Positions 11,900 through 24,714 of a stretch of 64,000 nt of DNA are shown here, piece after piece. The notes below the pieces were generated by a model. The model did not search any database, was not told where the DNA came from, and saw only the letters and a program-made list of their open reading frames with translations. Each line of letters begins with the position of its first letter. The stretch's first letter is position 1. The stretch lies in contig NC_058338.1 in assembly GCF_905475395.1 (NCBI RefSeq), positions 41,265,935-41,329,934 of the forward strand, read 5' to 3'. Position numbers and translations under genes: made by a program. This stretch comes from Chrysoperla carnea. Its lineage: Eukaryota; Arthropoda; Insecta; Neuroptera; Chrysopidae.

Positions 11900-14050
11900 T
11901 AAAAATGTTAAATTTTCGAAGTTGATAGAGGCGTTTAATTAATATTATTACATAGAAGTATAGACTTTAAATGTAAATTATAATTCAACTCTTATGTGTT
12001 TTATCATTTTTAAGACACCTGGTATATAATGCCATTAAAAAAATGATATACCTACTCCGAAATAAATTGATTTGTGTGATGTCTCATACGAGTTGATGAT
12101 ATATTCACAAAATTATTTTGAAATATGTTTCTTTTAATTGGAATCTTTGTAAACAAATAATTACTTTGAAAAAAAAGAAAATTAATAACAAATTTTCAAA
12201 CACAAAATTTAAAATACATTTTTTGGCAACAATGGTTACATATTTTTAACAATAAATTAATCTTTTTGCTTTTTTCTTGGCGCTTATACCTAATATTATT
12301 TAAGATTAATGACTTCTTTCAATACAAAACCGAAACCATATTTTTAAAAAAATTTCCACCGATCAGTGATTAGAAAGGTAAAGTGATGTACCTTGATTAT
12401 AGTACAGTTTTAAATAATTATTGATGCTAAGCAATGGAATCAGAAACTAACCAATCGAGAGGATTGCTTTAATTATTTGATTGTTCATTTGCTTTTGTTT
12501 GGAAAATGTATATTAATATGACTCTTAGTTAGATAAATGTGTTTATAAGTCATTCAAAAAGAAATGAGACGGTCTTAGTTCTTTTATAAATTTATTATTT
12601 TGATTATATTTATGGAAATAATGAGCGCGAGCATGTTAACATAACGTGAATAATAATTTCTTTCATATATGTAGAAAATATTCAAATGTTTATGTACAAT
12701 AATTATTTAAAACCACAATTATTTAACTCATTAATTAAATATGTTATTTAATATTTATATAAATGCGTTTATTATTTACCTTTTTTTATGCCGGTATAAA
12801 CATTTTATTTATATTATGGTACCATACAAGTCCGTATAATGTTAGTAGTATCTTTTAGTACATCTTAACATGTACCAATAAGCTAGTGTCATAATATTTA
12901 GTCAAAATCAAGTCCGTTTCGCAAAAAATTGAGAATGGCTGAAAGTACTTTTCTAAGGGGTTATTTTGTGCATTGATCATGAATTTTTGGGACATTTTAC
13001 TGCCCAAGATGAAAAAAAAAGATATGGTAAAATTATTCAATAAAACGCGTAAAAATGGACATATGGGTCATATTTTGGGTGGTTCCCAAAATGCCATTAA
13101 TAAATTTATGTCAATTTAATTTAATAACCTTCAAGAATGTCAAAATATAGAGACTTAAATGATTAAATTGCTGTTTTATTATTCAGAAAATCACAATTTC
13201 GTCTTTCGATGATTTAAATTTTCAAATTTCGTATTTGCTAAATTTCTTGTTTACGGACTTTTGTAGTAGATAACAAAAATTTATAACAAAACAATTTTTT
13301 CACTTAAAATTATTGTTTTATTGGTATTTTTTGTTTTAATTGTTTTATTACTTATAGTTCTATAAATAAACTGTTGATTTATATTTAATTAATTAGTTTT
13401 CTGATGATATTTAATTTTAATTAAACCTAAACAAAATGATTAATAAATTTTTCTAAGTAATTGTACCTGTTCAGTACTGGGTAATATAGACCGTGCCCTT
13501 TTGAAGATTAGCTAACGGCATCTTAGTAGTTGCGATCCCTTTAAGACTTCTGCACATGGCGTGGATAATATGACCGCTAACATAACCAAAATATTAGTTT
13601 CGGATAGTTAACCTATCTTATGTTACCCGGACTGTTCTCACGTTCCTGAAGCAAATGAATTGGTTAAGGTGTTTGGTCTTCACACTATAACAACGTGATA
13701 GGCATTACGGAGCTTCACGTAAACAATATTAGTTTTTTTTTTTTTTTGGGAATAACATATCCTAGGTTAAGCGAACTGCTAGGTTTATTTTTCGAAATAA
13801 TTTTTCAACTATTTTGGCAGTGTCAGTTTTTTGTTGTTTGTTTCTACATACTGGTTTCAATTAACCGTTAGGGAAGAAAAATTCCTCGAATACGAAAATT
13901 AATAACTTCCATTACTATAAATATGAATGTCGTATTCATACCTCACGGTTAAAACCTCATTTTACAATTGAGGATTTATACAAATTTACAGTTGAGAATA
14001 GTTGAGAATATGTGTAACAAATAAATACAAAAAACAAGGGAAAAAAACAT
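11900..14050. other. Intergenic, no recognisable feature
   Basis: Mostly AT-rich simple sequence. A slightly GC-richer stretch at about 13470-13800 has no ORF and no match elsewhere in the window that I could see. Confidence 0.5.
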
Positions 14051-14051
14051 T

Positions 14052-14320
14052 TGACCTATGTTGCCCATTTACGAACTCGACCACACTTTTTATGTCCTGA
14101 GCACGCTGTAAAAGTTTAAGCTTGATATCATTTTTCGTTATTCAGTTATCGTGTTGACAGGCAAAAGACAGGCAGACGGGCAGACAACTAGACTAATAGG
14201 TGATTTTATGAACATCTATACCATTTTTTTTTCGTAGCGTCAATATTTTTTAAAGCATTACAAACTTGGGACTAAACTTAATATACTATGTAAATTTCAT
14301 ATATACATGGTATAAAAAGA
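14052..14320 (+). repeat. Dispersed repeat R1, copy b (5' truncated)
   Basis: The 3' half of R1: TTGACCTATGTTGCCCATTT, TCCTGAGCACGC, a degraded GACAG core, CATTACAAACTTGGGACTAA and the terminal CATGGTATAAAAA. Confidence 0.8.
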
Positions 14321-14936
14321 AACGATTGAATTCAATTGGATGAACAGTCGCAAATAATTGCAACATATATTTGGTTAGCGTGAGAATTGGCTTTTGATCT
14401 TAAATTAAAAAAATTATTTTGAAGAAAACTATTTTGCACCCTTTGGTCTACATTTATATAGCATCATAATAATTTTTTTTTTTTCTTTTTTTTTTTTAAA
14501 TTTTATTTTATTGAGAGCACATTGATCGTACAACCTTAAAATAAAAATATGTTAACCTGTTTATGACGCATTTTCTATAATTTTTTTATGTAAACCATTC
14601 GGGAAAATCCAATTTGAAATTGTTATACATAATAAATATTTTGTACTTTCATGAACTCGTTTCGTAATAGAGATTAAAATAAACGCTAATTTTTCCAAAG
14701 GTATGCTATGCTTAGATTTCTTGACTAAAGATTTCTTTTCAACTCATTTTATTAATCATAGACATACCAAAGCAATTAATTCATTACTCAATTATTAAGT
14801 TTATTCGATGTTGAATAACAAACTTACAATTACAGCCAATCAATTTTTTATTACATAAGCAGTAAATTAAATACCAAAAGAAATAGTACAGGTAATTTCG
14901 GATAAGTAATGAATATAAATATAATTTTGTATTCGT

Positions 14937-15330
14937 TGTGTGCGTAGTCATGGTAGGGACAATAAAATTGATGCCAGTGCTTCTAGTGAAAAATTTTGGC
15001 GATAGGACTCTGTTATGACTAATTTGCAATTCTTTACATGTTAATGTTATAGAAACTGTCAAATTAATATTATTGAAAAACACTATTTAATTAAACTTAA
15101 TGCATTGAAAATTGTGAAAATAAGAAATCAAATTCCACAAATATTATTTTTCAAATGTAAATTATCATAAATATTTATTTAAATTTGTGAGACAATAATA
15201 TTAAATTTTCAATGTAAATCACAAATCCAATCCATAAAATTATATATGCATCCATACAATTCTATAATTAAAGCAGTGTATCGTTACCATGGAAAGCCTC
15301 CAATAAAACTCACGCACGGTGCGAATAGTG
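14937..15330 (+). repeat. Dispersed repeat R4, copy a
   Basis: It contains GACAATAAAATTGATGCCAG, GCAATTCTTTACATGTTAAT and AGACAATAATATTAAATTTT, and ends in CTCACGCACGGTGCGAAT. The same series occurs at 54715-55045 on the same strand and inverted at 29999-30262. The minus-strand ORF across it (14784-15083) matches no family I know. Confidence 0.75.
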
Positions 15331-15917
15331 CAAATTCTTTGTTATAGCCTGTAAGGATTTTTGTTTTAAAAGAATGGGAACAACGAAAAGCTAACAAATG
15401 TTATTAAAGTTAACAAGATTTTGCTAACAAATTCATATTTATAAATAATTTCTGTGTACCTTTTTCAAAAATAATGACTTGAATATTGTTGGCGTTGACG
15501 CACGAATTTTTTGTCAAAAGGCGAGCAAAACAAAATTTTTTTGTCAAAATCAACTGTATTTTCACGAACACAATGATACTTTAGTAGCCAATAAAATTTA
15601 GTAATTTAGTCAATAGTAGCCAAAAATTGTCACCCACTACTCTTCCCAGTTTATAAAAATAGATGCTTTGACTTACCGTTGCTTCCAGACGGTATTGGTC
15701 AACTTTTTCTCCCAGATTTCTACACCTTCCTCTATCTCAAAAATGGCAGATCTACCATATATATGACCTACGAGAGAAAATGCTGCACATCGACTCAGAA
15801 GCTTATTTACTACGTGGCAGAAAGTTAGGGTTCATGGATTTTTTTACGTGCTATATCCTATAGCACGTAATATAGAAGTAAGAAGTTATAATACAATATA
15901 AAATTTTAATTTTTTAA
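15331..15917. other. Intergenic, no recognisable feature
   Basis: I see no coding exon or repeat. A short GC-neutral palindrome, GCACGTAATA / TATAGCACGTAA, occurs at about 15848-15870. Confidence 0.4.
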
Positions 15918-16095
15918 TTTTTCCACTAAACGGGAAAACAAAAACAAAACACAAACTGCAAAAAAAAAAAAAAAACTAAAACTGTAATAGCAATTGGCTA
16001 ATACATTGCCACTATCCAAGAAAGGTTGTAAAAAAGTTTTGTTTTTTTCGACTCGAGTTCCAGTTTTGTTTTTGTTTGTCCATTTAGTGGAAAAA
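15918..16095. mobile_element. Small inverted-repeat element
   Basis: TTTTTCCACTAAACGGGAAA at 15918 is mirrored by a block ending in CATTTAGTGGAAAAAC at about 16095. Arms are about 33 bp and include an AACAAAAACAAAAC tract. The unit is about 178 bp and lacks coding. Confidence 0.65.
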
Positions 16096-16099
16096 CCGG

Positions 16100-18495
16100 C
16101 ATTACATACAGCCTTCAATGAATTCAATTTTGTGGCCTATTAAAAAATATGGTTACTATGAAAATTTATTTTGGTATCTATGGCAATGCTTTTTTAAAAA
16201 CCAAATGTGGCTTGTAGTTTATGTATTCATTTATTATATATATTAATGACCCCAAAACTAATCATTAAGATGCCTCAGGTCATATATTATCAAAATATTA
16301 TTTTATATAAAATACATAAATATTTCTCAAAATACCACACAAATGAATATTTTTACTTAACACACAACTATTTAATTTAGGTCTACCACTTTACAAGTCC
16401 GCCGTTAAATATGCCAATATCTCTGTTACTTCCATATTCAAAAGGCAAAAAAAAAAATTTTAAAAATTTATTATCACTAAGTATTTTAGTATCACTAAAG
16501 ACTCCTAATATCACTAACGCGATTCCTAAGAAGCACAGGAATAGGATTTCGCATCATAATAGCCTAAATATGTATATCAAAGGGGGAAGGAACTGCTGCC
16601 TTTTCCTCAATTTGGACTTCTCATACATTTAGCGAGTTTATTATATGCCTATATCTAAGAACTTTTGCATTTTACACAATTTATTCCTTCTCAGGACATA
16701 AAATAATTGATTTTTCTCCTTTTTGACCTACAAATCACTTGTGCGCACCGGTTACTCCTTATACTCAGTAAGCACTCAAGATAGTTTTCGTGTCCTCCAA
16801 TTGATTAATAGTAAGCAAGAGAGGTATGTTCTGAGGTGAGACCCCTCAGTGTAAATACAGAGTACCTACCAACTATTTTTTTTAAATTACAACATTTATC
16901 TGGAAAAGAATATAATAATGTAATATAAATTTAATTATTTTTATAGACTGAAAAGCAATTACCCATTATTAAAATCACTTACAAAAAAAAATTACTTTTT
17001 CAATTCAAAGTAACCCTCGAAGAAATTTAGTGATTAATTAATAGCCAATCAAAATTATTCCCAAAAACATTATCCTCACCCCCAAATCGTATCATTAGCA
17101 TGTGTAGAGTAAATTAAAATTCCTCTTGTAATCCTTTTAACAACAGTAAACAATTTTCTGTTTAGATTCAAACAGATAGCCACTCTGTATTTAAACTATT
17201 TATAACACTTCGGAACATACTTTTCTTGTTAAAAGTCTAAAGAGTAAAGCAAAGTCAAAGCTTGCCCAGCACTGCTCTAAACGATAACCCAAAAAATAGA
17301 GTACAAAAAAATAAAAAATTTTTATAATAGTTTACAATGTGCGACCCCTAACATACCGTAGCAACACAATTAACTTCTCGTATTCGAAATAATTTTCGCT
17401 TAAAGTATTTATAAAGTAAGAGTACATTGTTATTGTTTATTTATAAATCGCATTTTTGAACAGTTAAACAAAAGACACAAGCAACTTTGAAGAGAAAAAA
17501 AAATTTCGCAAAATTTTACATTGCAAAAAAACGTTAATACTTTGTATTTTGTCTTTATACAACCTTAAAAAATAGATTCTTTCATTTTTGTAAGAAACAT
17601 TGTTTGAAATTAAAAAGTAAATAGCTGTATAATTAATTTCTTTTAAAAATATTGAAATAAAAAATTATATTATTACATTTATGGATAAACAATTAGCGAA
17701 GCCATAAACGATTACAACAGTAATTATAAAACTGAATATTAGATAAAATTTATATGAACAATTTGTCGCTGTTTTTTATTTCTATATTTGGTACGAGATC
17801 AAACATCGTTTATGGAATTTCTTTTGTGATTTTGTGAAAAAAATGATAATAAAATTATAAATTTAATGCAACTTAAGAGGTAAGGTCAATTTTTGCAACC
17901 ATGAATTAAATGTTCGCTGGTTATTAAAGACGGCTTCTAAACCGGTTACACAGAATAAAATTTAATTTAATAATTATTACCATATCCAAGTTAAATAGCA
18001 GTGACGGAGTTATAGTATACTTACATCTGTAAGTATTAATTTTTTCAATACAAAGATAATTTGATAAATCGGAATACCATTATCAGAATTTAAAAGTAAA
18101 TATAATATTTATCTCTTTAATTCTATTTTAACCTCTTCCGATTGTCATACCGAAAAATCTTACTTTTTTCAGTTGAAAACATTTAAAATATGAACAAAGA
18201 GCTATTTGAAAAATACTGTCATAATTAGAGATATCTGCATAGATTACGTGTTTTAAAATCATCTTTTTGTAATGTGACAAAAAATGCTTATTTATTAAAA
18301 AAATCAAAAAATTTGAATTTTTATAGCTGCTATCAAGACATCGAAAACGATTTGGATTTGTTCAATATTAGAATTATTCAAGAGAGAGATAATCCAATAC
18401 AAGATAATTTTTGGTTCAGAAATATCTAGCCTCATCATAAGTTGCGATTAGCTGAAATTGATAAAGTTTGAATTAATCTACAAAATGTAGTTTAA
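16100..18495. other. Intergenic, no recognisable feature
   Basis: A 73-codon ORF at 16411-16632 has no recognisable domain and no splice support. The rest is AT-rich filler. Confidence 0.5.
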
Positions 18496-19056
18496 AACAA
18501 GTGAAAACAAACAATTGACTGAATTAATTGTTGAAATACCATGCATAGCAAGTGTTGATTTCTTTATCACATAACACATACATACATGCGACACATACAT
18601 AACTGATATTCAAGTATGGTACATACTATAAAATTTCCGCCTAATTGGCGCCCTCACGGGTAAACAGTGATGTTTACGAAGAAATGTTTCAAGCAAAAGT
18701 TGTTTATTTTTTTGATAAGTAACACTTTTTACATTTAAACTTTTGTTCTATTTGTAACGGTTTAAAAGATGAATCATACGGACCCAAGACCCAATTGACC
18801 TATGATGCTCATTTACGAACTCGACCTCACTTTTTACGTCCTGAGTACGCCGTAAAAATTTCAGCTCGATATCTTTTTTCGTTTTTGAGTTATCGTGTCC
18901 ACAGACGGACGGACGGACAACTGGAAATGGACTAATTAGGTGATTCTATGAACACCTATATCAAAATTTTGTGCGTGGCATCAATATTTTTAAGCGTTAC
19001 AAACTTGGGACTAAACTTAGTATACCTTGCATATTATATATATGCATGGTATAAAA
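18496..19056 (+). repeat. Dispersed repeat R1, copy c (most complete)
   Basis: About 560 bp containing every R1 block in order: the AACAATTGACTGAATTAATT start, ACGGGTAAACAGTGATGTTT, CCCAAGACCCAATTGACCTA, ACTTTTTACGTCCTGAG, a GACGGACGGACGG core, GCGTTACAAACTTGGGACTA, and the end GCATGGTATAAAAA. It has no long ORF and no clear terminal inverted repeats. Confidence 0.85.
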
Positions 19057-19625
19057 ACAACACACTTTTATTAAAATTATAAAGCAATTTTTAATTTGAG
19101 TGTAAAATTCAATGCATAACGCGTGGAGTACACCCTACTAGCATTTTCATAATTACCTTGGCTTAGCAATAGCTCGCAAAATTAGCTCAAATTATTTTTA
19201 ATCGTAGTAATGATATAATTTATTTATTGGGATTTTTTGCTACCGCTACTGTATAATCAATTATTTAAAAAAAAATTTTATAATTAACGAATCAAAACAT
19301 CGTTATTACGGAAATTTTTTTAATAATTGGTAAATTAGTGGCCAAATACAATGCAAACTAAATATCATTGTTCATTCTCGCCCCCACAGTGTATTTATGC
19401 AATATATATATGGGTATTAAAAGTTTAATCTAGTGTTTATAATGATATAAAGAAATATGGCTTACAGAAAGAAAGTTTACGGAAATTAAAAACACGATAC
19501 AAAATAAGGTTACTTAGAAATATAGTTTTAAAAATTTTACATAATTTTAATTATATAATGTATGTAAAATCCAATGTTGATATCTGTAAAATAGATGAAG
19601 CAAAATAATTTTCAATTTCAATTAA

Positions 19626-19926
19626 TTTACAAGATGGGTCCTACGTACCCAAGATCCATTTGACCTATGTTGCTCATTTACGAACTTGACCTCATTTATT
19701 GCGTCCTGAGTACGCTATAAAAATATCATCTTGATATTTCTTTTCGTTTTTGAGTTATCGTGTTGACAGACAGACGGGCAGAAAACCAGAAATGAACTAA
19801 TTAGGCGATTGATTCTAGGAACAGCTATACCCAAATTTTTTCGTAGCATCAATATTTTTAAGCGTTACAAACTTGGGACTAAATTTAATATACTATGTAT
19901 ATTCCATATATACATGGTATAAAAAC
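19626..19926 (+). repeat. Dispersed repeat R1, copy d
   Basis: Lacks the first ~260 bp of copy c. It contains TGACCTATGTTGCTCATTTA, the GACAGACAGACGG core, and GCGTTACAAACTTGGGACTA, and ends ACATGGTATAAAAA. Confidence 0.85.
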
Positions 19927-20472
19927 GTTTTGCGCAAATAAAATTTTTATTTTGAAAATTAAATCGTTAAGTTTATAAACTATAAACTAAGGAGAATTAT
20001 TTTTGAACTTATTATCGTGGAATACCCGTACACAGTAGACTTTCCAACAAAAATTGATTTATATGTAAATTATAAATTAAGAAACCTGATTTATATTTAT
20101 TGATCACTTGTTAAGCAGCAAATATATTTTAATAAGAAATAAATTTTATTCAAGTATTTGTAAGTGCTGATACCAAAGGGTAGGCCTGTGCTCAGTAGGG
20201 GGGCATAATAAAAAAAACTAAAAAAAAATGTTTTTTTTAAAGTATTTCATAATTTTTTATTGTATTAAAAGTGTTTTATTAATTTATCAAAACTATCAAT
20301 TATCTGCCAAAGTAATATTTTATGCCATTATTGTTACCCCGCAGCTGTCATGTCAAATATTACTAACAATTACCATAACCAGAACTAGTGAACTCAATTC
20401 CATAGTGATTCTTAATAGTCAAATTAAAAAATATTTTCCAATAAAAGCGTATAGGTACTACGTTATTATATA

Positions 20473-20650
20473 CTAGATGTCAATTACCTGCTTTGCTGGG
20501 AAACATTCCCACTTTCACTCCCTCACGTAGGGGTAACAGTTTTGTAATGTACACGTCATGCTCTTTTATTTGATACACCACTTGGGTATATTTGAAAATA
20601 ATCGATTATTCATTCTCACTTTTTAAATTAACCTTCCTCATCAATATTCG
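20473..20650 (-). mobile_element. Inverted Helitron-like 3' terminus
   Basis: ACTAGATGTCAATTACCTGC followed by TTTGCTGGG is the reverse complement of a CCCAGCAAAGC...CTAGT ending, resembling the 3' termini at 8530 and 62237. The rest of the element is not recognisable. Confidence 0.45.
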
Positions 20651-20692
20651 ATCTATTTGTTGGTGCCAAAACAATATTGGTATCTATATTTT

Positions 20693-20885
20693 TATACCAT
20701 GTATATGAAATATATCAAAGTATACTAAGTTGAGTCCCAAGTTTGTAACGCTTAAAAATATTTATGCTATGAACACAATTTTGGTATAGGTGTTCATAAA
20801 ATCAATTAATTAGTCCATTTCTGTCTGTCTGTCTGGTGGTCATGACGATAAGTCAAAAATGAAAAGAGATATCCAGCTGATAATG
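20693..20885 (-). repeat. Dispersed repeat R1, copy e (inverted)
   Basis: It starts TTTTTATACCATGTATATGA and continues with CCCAAGTTTGTAACGCTTAA and a (CTGT)n core, i.e. the reverse complement of the R1 3' half. Confidence 0.85.
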
Positions 20886-21784
20886 CAAAAAAAGATTCTG
20901 TTTTTTTGCATTATCAGCTATTTGTCTAAGATTCCAAGGTTGCATATTTAGCAACTTCTTAGCAAGAGGAGTGTAAATAAATACCTGCGAACAGACACGA
21001 CAATGTAAACTTGCATTTGGTAAATTTGAATTCAAACGAAAAAATGTATTTCTAAAATTGAGGAGTGTACTAGCACATTTTTTTATATTCTAGAAAGAAA
21101 ATTTACTGTAAGAATGTGTACTTGCACTTACGATAGACGATTAGACCGAAAACCCATAACGAAGGGAAATTTTCATGATTATTTTTTGGAATGGAAATCG
21201 GGTTTTTCGATTTTACTGTTTTCTGTCATTTTTTGTATAAAAGGTACCTTTATACAAAAAACAATCCATTATATGGGCTTACGGTCTACAAATCATTTTA
21301 TTTATTTAAATTTTTTACAAACTATTGTAATTGTAGGTCCACAAAAATTTGGGAGGTTTATTATATTTAAATAAGTCATAAATTTATATTTAATGCCACA
21401 TAATATATAATTAAGTTGTATAAGAACACATCTATTTAGAAATATGATTATTAAATGAAAACGACCTTGCCATAAGTAGACTGATTCCACATTGATTCTC
21501 ACTAAGTGACTAGTATATTTTTGTAGAGAATACAATATACACATGACATTAGCAATAGTTACGAAGCGCAAACATTGTTAAAATTTATAGTAGGTAGTGG
21601 TGGACTAAACAACACTGATTTTGAAGACAATTTATTTTTGATTTCTATCCAACTTGATTGGCTAATATGGTTTTTTGATTCTGCATTTTTTGGTTCGAAG
21701 GATTGGAAAATTAGCTAATGTAGGTTTGGTGGCATAACCACCGAAGCTTCAAGAATTAGCTCATTAAACCCAACTACTTTTACT

Positions 21785-21857
21785 CAAGTGAAAATTATCA
21801 AAAACTTTCAAAATATATCGTTTTTTGAGATTCTTCCATAAGAGCCAATGTATTTTA
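21785..21857 (+). repeat. Dispersed repeat R3, left part of an interrupted copy
   Basis: Matches 1289-1361 and stops at TGTATTTTA exactly where the inserted block begins. The remainder resumes at 23627. Confidence 0.8.
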
Positions 21858-23626
21858 CAGGGTTCGAAAATATCCGATATTTATTATAAATATCAAAATA
21901 TCGGATATTTTTGATATATATCTGATATATATCCGATATATATAAAAATTTTGATATTTAAAAAAAACTAAAATGTTTTAAAGGTTTTATTTACTTAGGC
22001 GCTTCAAATCAGACAAATGAAACCAAAACATAAAATATTCTTCTAGATCAGGCAAAATCAATAAAAAATAATATTTTTATAAATAAAAATCAACTTTAAA
22101 ACAAACAAAAAATTTATAAATTGTTATCAGTCAATGGTCATACCTACACTTAGGCAACAAAACAATAAACATTACAAATAATAACTCTAGAGTATAATCA
22201 GTCTTTTAATTATCAAATCAGTCATCAGACATTCGTAATAAACTGTTAATTATAAAAAAAAAAAAAAATGTCGTTTCATAATTGTCCTTCATCATAAAAA
22301 TTCACGTGATATATATCGGATATATATTATCATGATATATATCCTCGAATCCTGCTCGAAACCTAATAGAGCTAGGTTAATTTTGACCAAAAATTTGAAA
22401 AGTATGGCCCAAATTTAGTAGGATTACATACTTGGTTTATCAAAATTGAATAAAATTTGGATGTGATAGAGCAAAATTAAATTTTTTGGATTCTGATGAC
22501 GTCATAAAGTTCAAAAATTCAATTTTTTTAATAACACAGGCAATTTTTATCCGATCTTATTGGAATTTTTTTTGAAACCCACTAATTTTGGGTCATTCTT
22601 TTCAGCTGTGATGTCAGTTTTTCGCTAGCTATCACATATGTGCTTAATTCCATTACCAGACCTCCACAATCTTGAAACCTAATAGAGCTAGACTAATTTT
22701 GACCGTAAATTTGAAAAGTATGGCCCAAATTTAGTAGGATTACATACTTGGTTTATCAAAATTGAATAAAATTTGGATGTGATAGAGCAAAATTAAATTT
22801 TTTGGATTCTGATGACGTCATAAAGTTCAAAAATTCAATTTTTTTAATAACACAGGCAATTTTTATCCGATCTTATTGGAATTTTTTTTGAAACCCACTA
22901 ATTTTGGGTCATTCTTTTCAGCTGTGATGTCAGTTTTTCGCTAGCTATCACATATGTGCCTAATTCCAGGACCAGACCTCCACAATCTTGAAACCTAATA
23001 GAGCTAGATTAATTTTGACCGTAAATTTGAAAAGTATGGCCCAAATTTAGTAGGATTACATACTTGGTTTATCAAAATTGGATAAAATTTGGATGTGATA
23101 GAGCAAAATTAAATTTTTTGGATTCTGATGACGTCATAAAGCTCAAAAATTCGATTTTTTTTGATAACACAGGCAATTGTTATCCGATCTTCTTGGAATT
23201 TTTTTTGAAACCAACTAACTTTGGGTCATTCTTTTCAGCTGTAATGTCAGTTTTTCGCTAGCTATCACATATGTGCTTAATTCCATTACCAGACCTCCAC
23301 AATCTTGAAACCTAATAGAGCTAGATTAATTTTGACCGTAAATTTGAAAAGTATGGCCCAAATTTAGTAGGATTACATACTTGGTTTATCAAAATTGAAT
23401 AAAATTTGGATGTGATAGAGCAAAATTAAATTTTTTGGATTCTGATGACGTCATAAAGTTCAAAAATTCAATTTTTTTAATAACACAGGCAATTTTTATC
23501 CGATATTATTGGAATTTTTTTTGAAACCCACTAATTTTGGGTCATTCTTTTCAGCTGTGATGTCAGTTTTTCGCTAGCTATCACATATGTGATTAATTCC
23601 GGGACCAGGTCTCCACATTCTCGAAA
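21858..23626. mobile_element. 1.77-kb insertion carrying a 316-bp tandem array, inside repeat R3
   Basis: Comparison with the intact R3 copy at 1289-1505 places both edges. The left edge begins CAGGGTTCGAAAATATCC, the right edge ends CACATTCTCGAAA, and TTTA is present on both sides (21854-21857 and 23627-23630), as for a 4-bp target-site duplication. TTCGAAAATAT and the reverse complement of the right end (TTCGAGAATGT) agree at 9 of 11 bases, so short terminal inverted repeats are possible. The left ~500 bp is rich in GATATATATC palindromes; the right ~1.27 kb is a tandem array. I see no transposase ORF. Confidence 0.75.
22358..23626 (+). repeat. Four-copy tandem array, 316-bp period
   Basis: The anchor ACCTAATAGAGCTAG occurs at 22361, 22677, 22993 and 23310, giving periods of 316, 316 and 317 bp. 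Units are nearly identical: GGCCCAAATTTAGTAGGATT, GGATTCTGATGACGTCATAA, GTCAGTTTTTCGCTAGCTAT. Every unit contains TGACGTCA, the consensus CRE palindrome; this may be chance, but it is conserved in all four. A 65-codon ORF in unit 3 is not maintained. Confidence 0.92.
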
Positions 23627-23775
23627 TTTATATCGATTTTCAACGATTTTTTTCTTAAAAATTTGCATAGATATCTATTTATTATAATTTTAACCTCATA
23701 TTCTTTGAGTATAAGTCTACCTATAAAAAAATTTTGAGCCTTTAAATGAAATATTGTTGTCATGCTCATACATCC
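23627..23775 (+). repeat. Dispersed repeat R3, right part of an interrupted copy
   Basis: Resumes with TTTATATCGATTTTCAACGA and ends with TTGTCATGCTCATACATCC, matching 1357-1505. Confidence 0.8.
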
Positions 23776-24714
23776 TTAATAAATTTAAGTTTCGCATAAA
23801 ATTAAAATCTTATGGAAAATAAATCGCTCATAAATTCAAGTAATTGAATTAATTCCTGTTTCAAAGTTGATCAATAATAATCCAACACACTTCCCATCTA
23901 ACAGTTTGGTAACACAAAAGCATAAATATTCTAATAATTTGTATAAGCATTTTGATGCACAGCTGGTGTTCTTTGCTTATTATGTCTGTTACAATGCTAC
24001 TGAATCAAAACAATTTACTTGACCTTTATTGTAAACTCCCTCATTTAGAGTAATTATCTTCAGCTCCTCTGCATATACGATTATTACTAATAATCTTGAA
24101 TTTTTTTTAAATTTTAATTCTATGATAATATTTACAATTTTATGTAACCAATATAAATAATCATAGAAATTTATACAATGAATGGACTTTCATATTAATA
24201 ATAAAACCAGTGTTGCCGAGTAGGTATACAGATTTTCTGATTGAGACATGCGTTAATTTACGTGTTGGCATAGGCATCTCCCCGTACATGCGTGTAAGAA
24301 AGATGTGTTATAAGCAAAGAGGTTATATCTGCTAGCCTTTAAGTGGATGCGATATGACGAACGAGAGAGAAGACTGTCAGTGAGTTCCCTTGTGTCCTTG
24401 TCATAATCATATGTCATAATCATATGATGCATATAGTTTTTGTGTCTGCTATTATATTTGTTTTTTACAAAGAGATTATATGCAGTTTTGTGTTTAGTAT
24501 GCAGATTTGCATATTCTCCAATATGTATTACACTTTTAACTTTTAATGTATTAAATAATATTCCATAAATCGTTTTTTAACTATTTAAAAAAAAAAAGAC
24601 AGAAATTTAAAAAATAAATATGAAAAAAATTCAAATCTAGGAAAACTATATTTTAGGTAAAACGTTTATATTTTTTAGAAAAAAAATTAAAAAAAATATC
24701 TGATATTTCCATAT
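23776..24714. other. Intergenic, no recognisable feature
   Basis: Contains a short direct repeat ATAATCATATGTCATAATCATATG (about 24402-24425) but no ORF or exon I can support. Confidence 0.45.

Noticed and set aside
14784..15083. 99-codon minus-strand ORF
   Set aside because: Its upstream part is repeat R4, and the frame is not maintained in the copies at 29999 and 54715.
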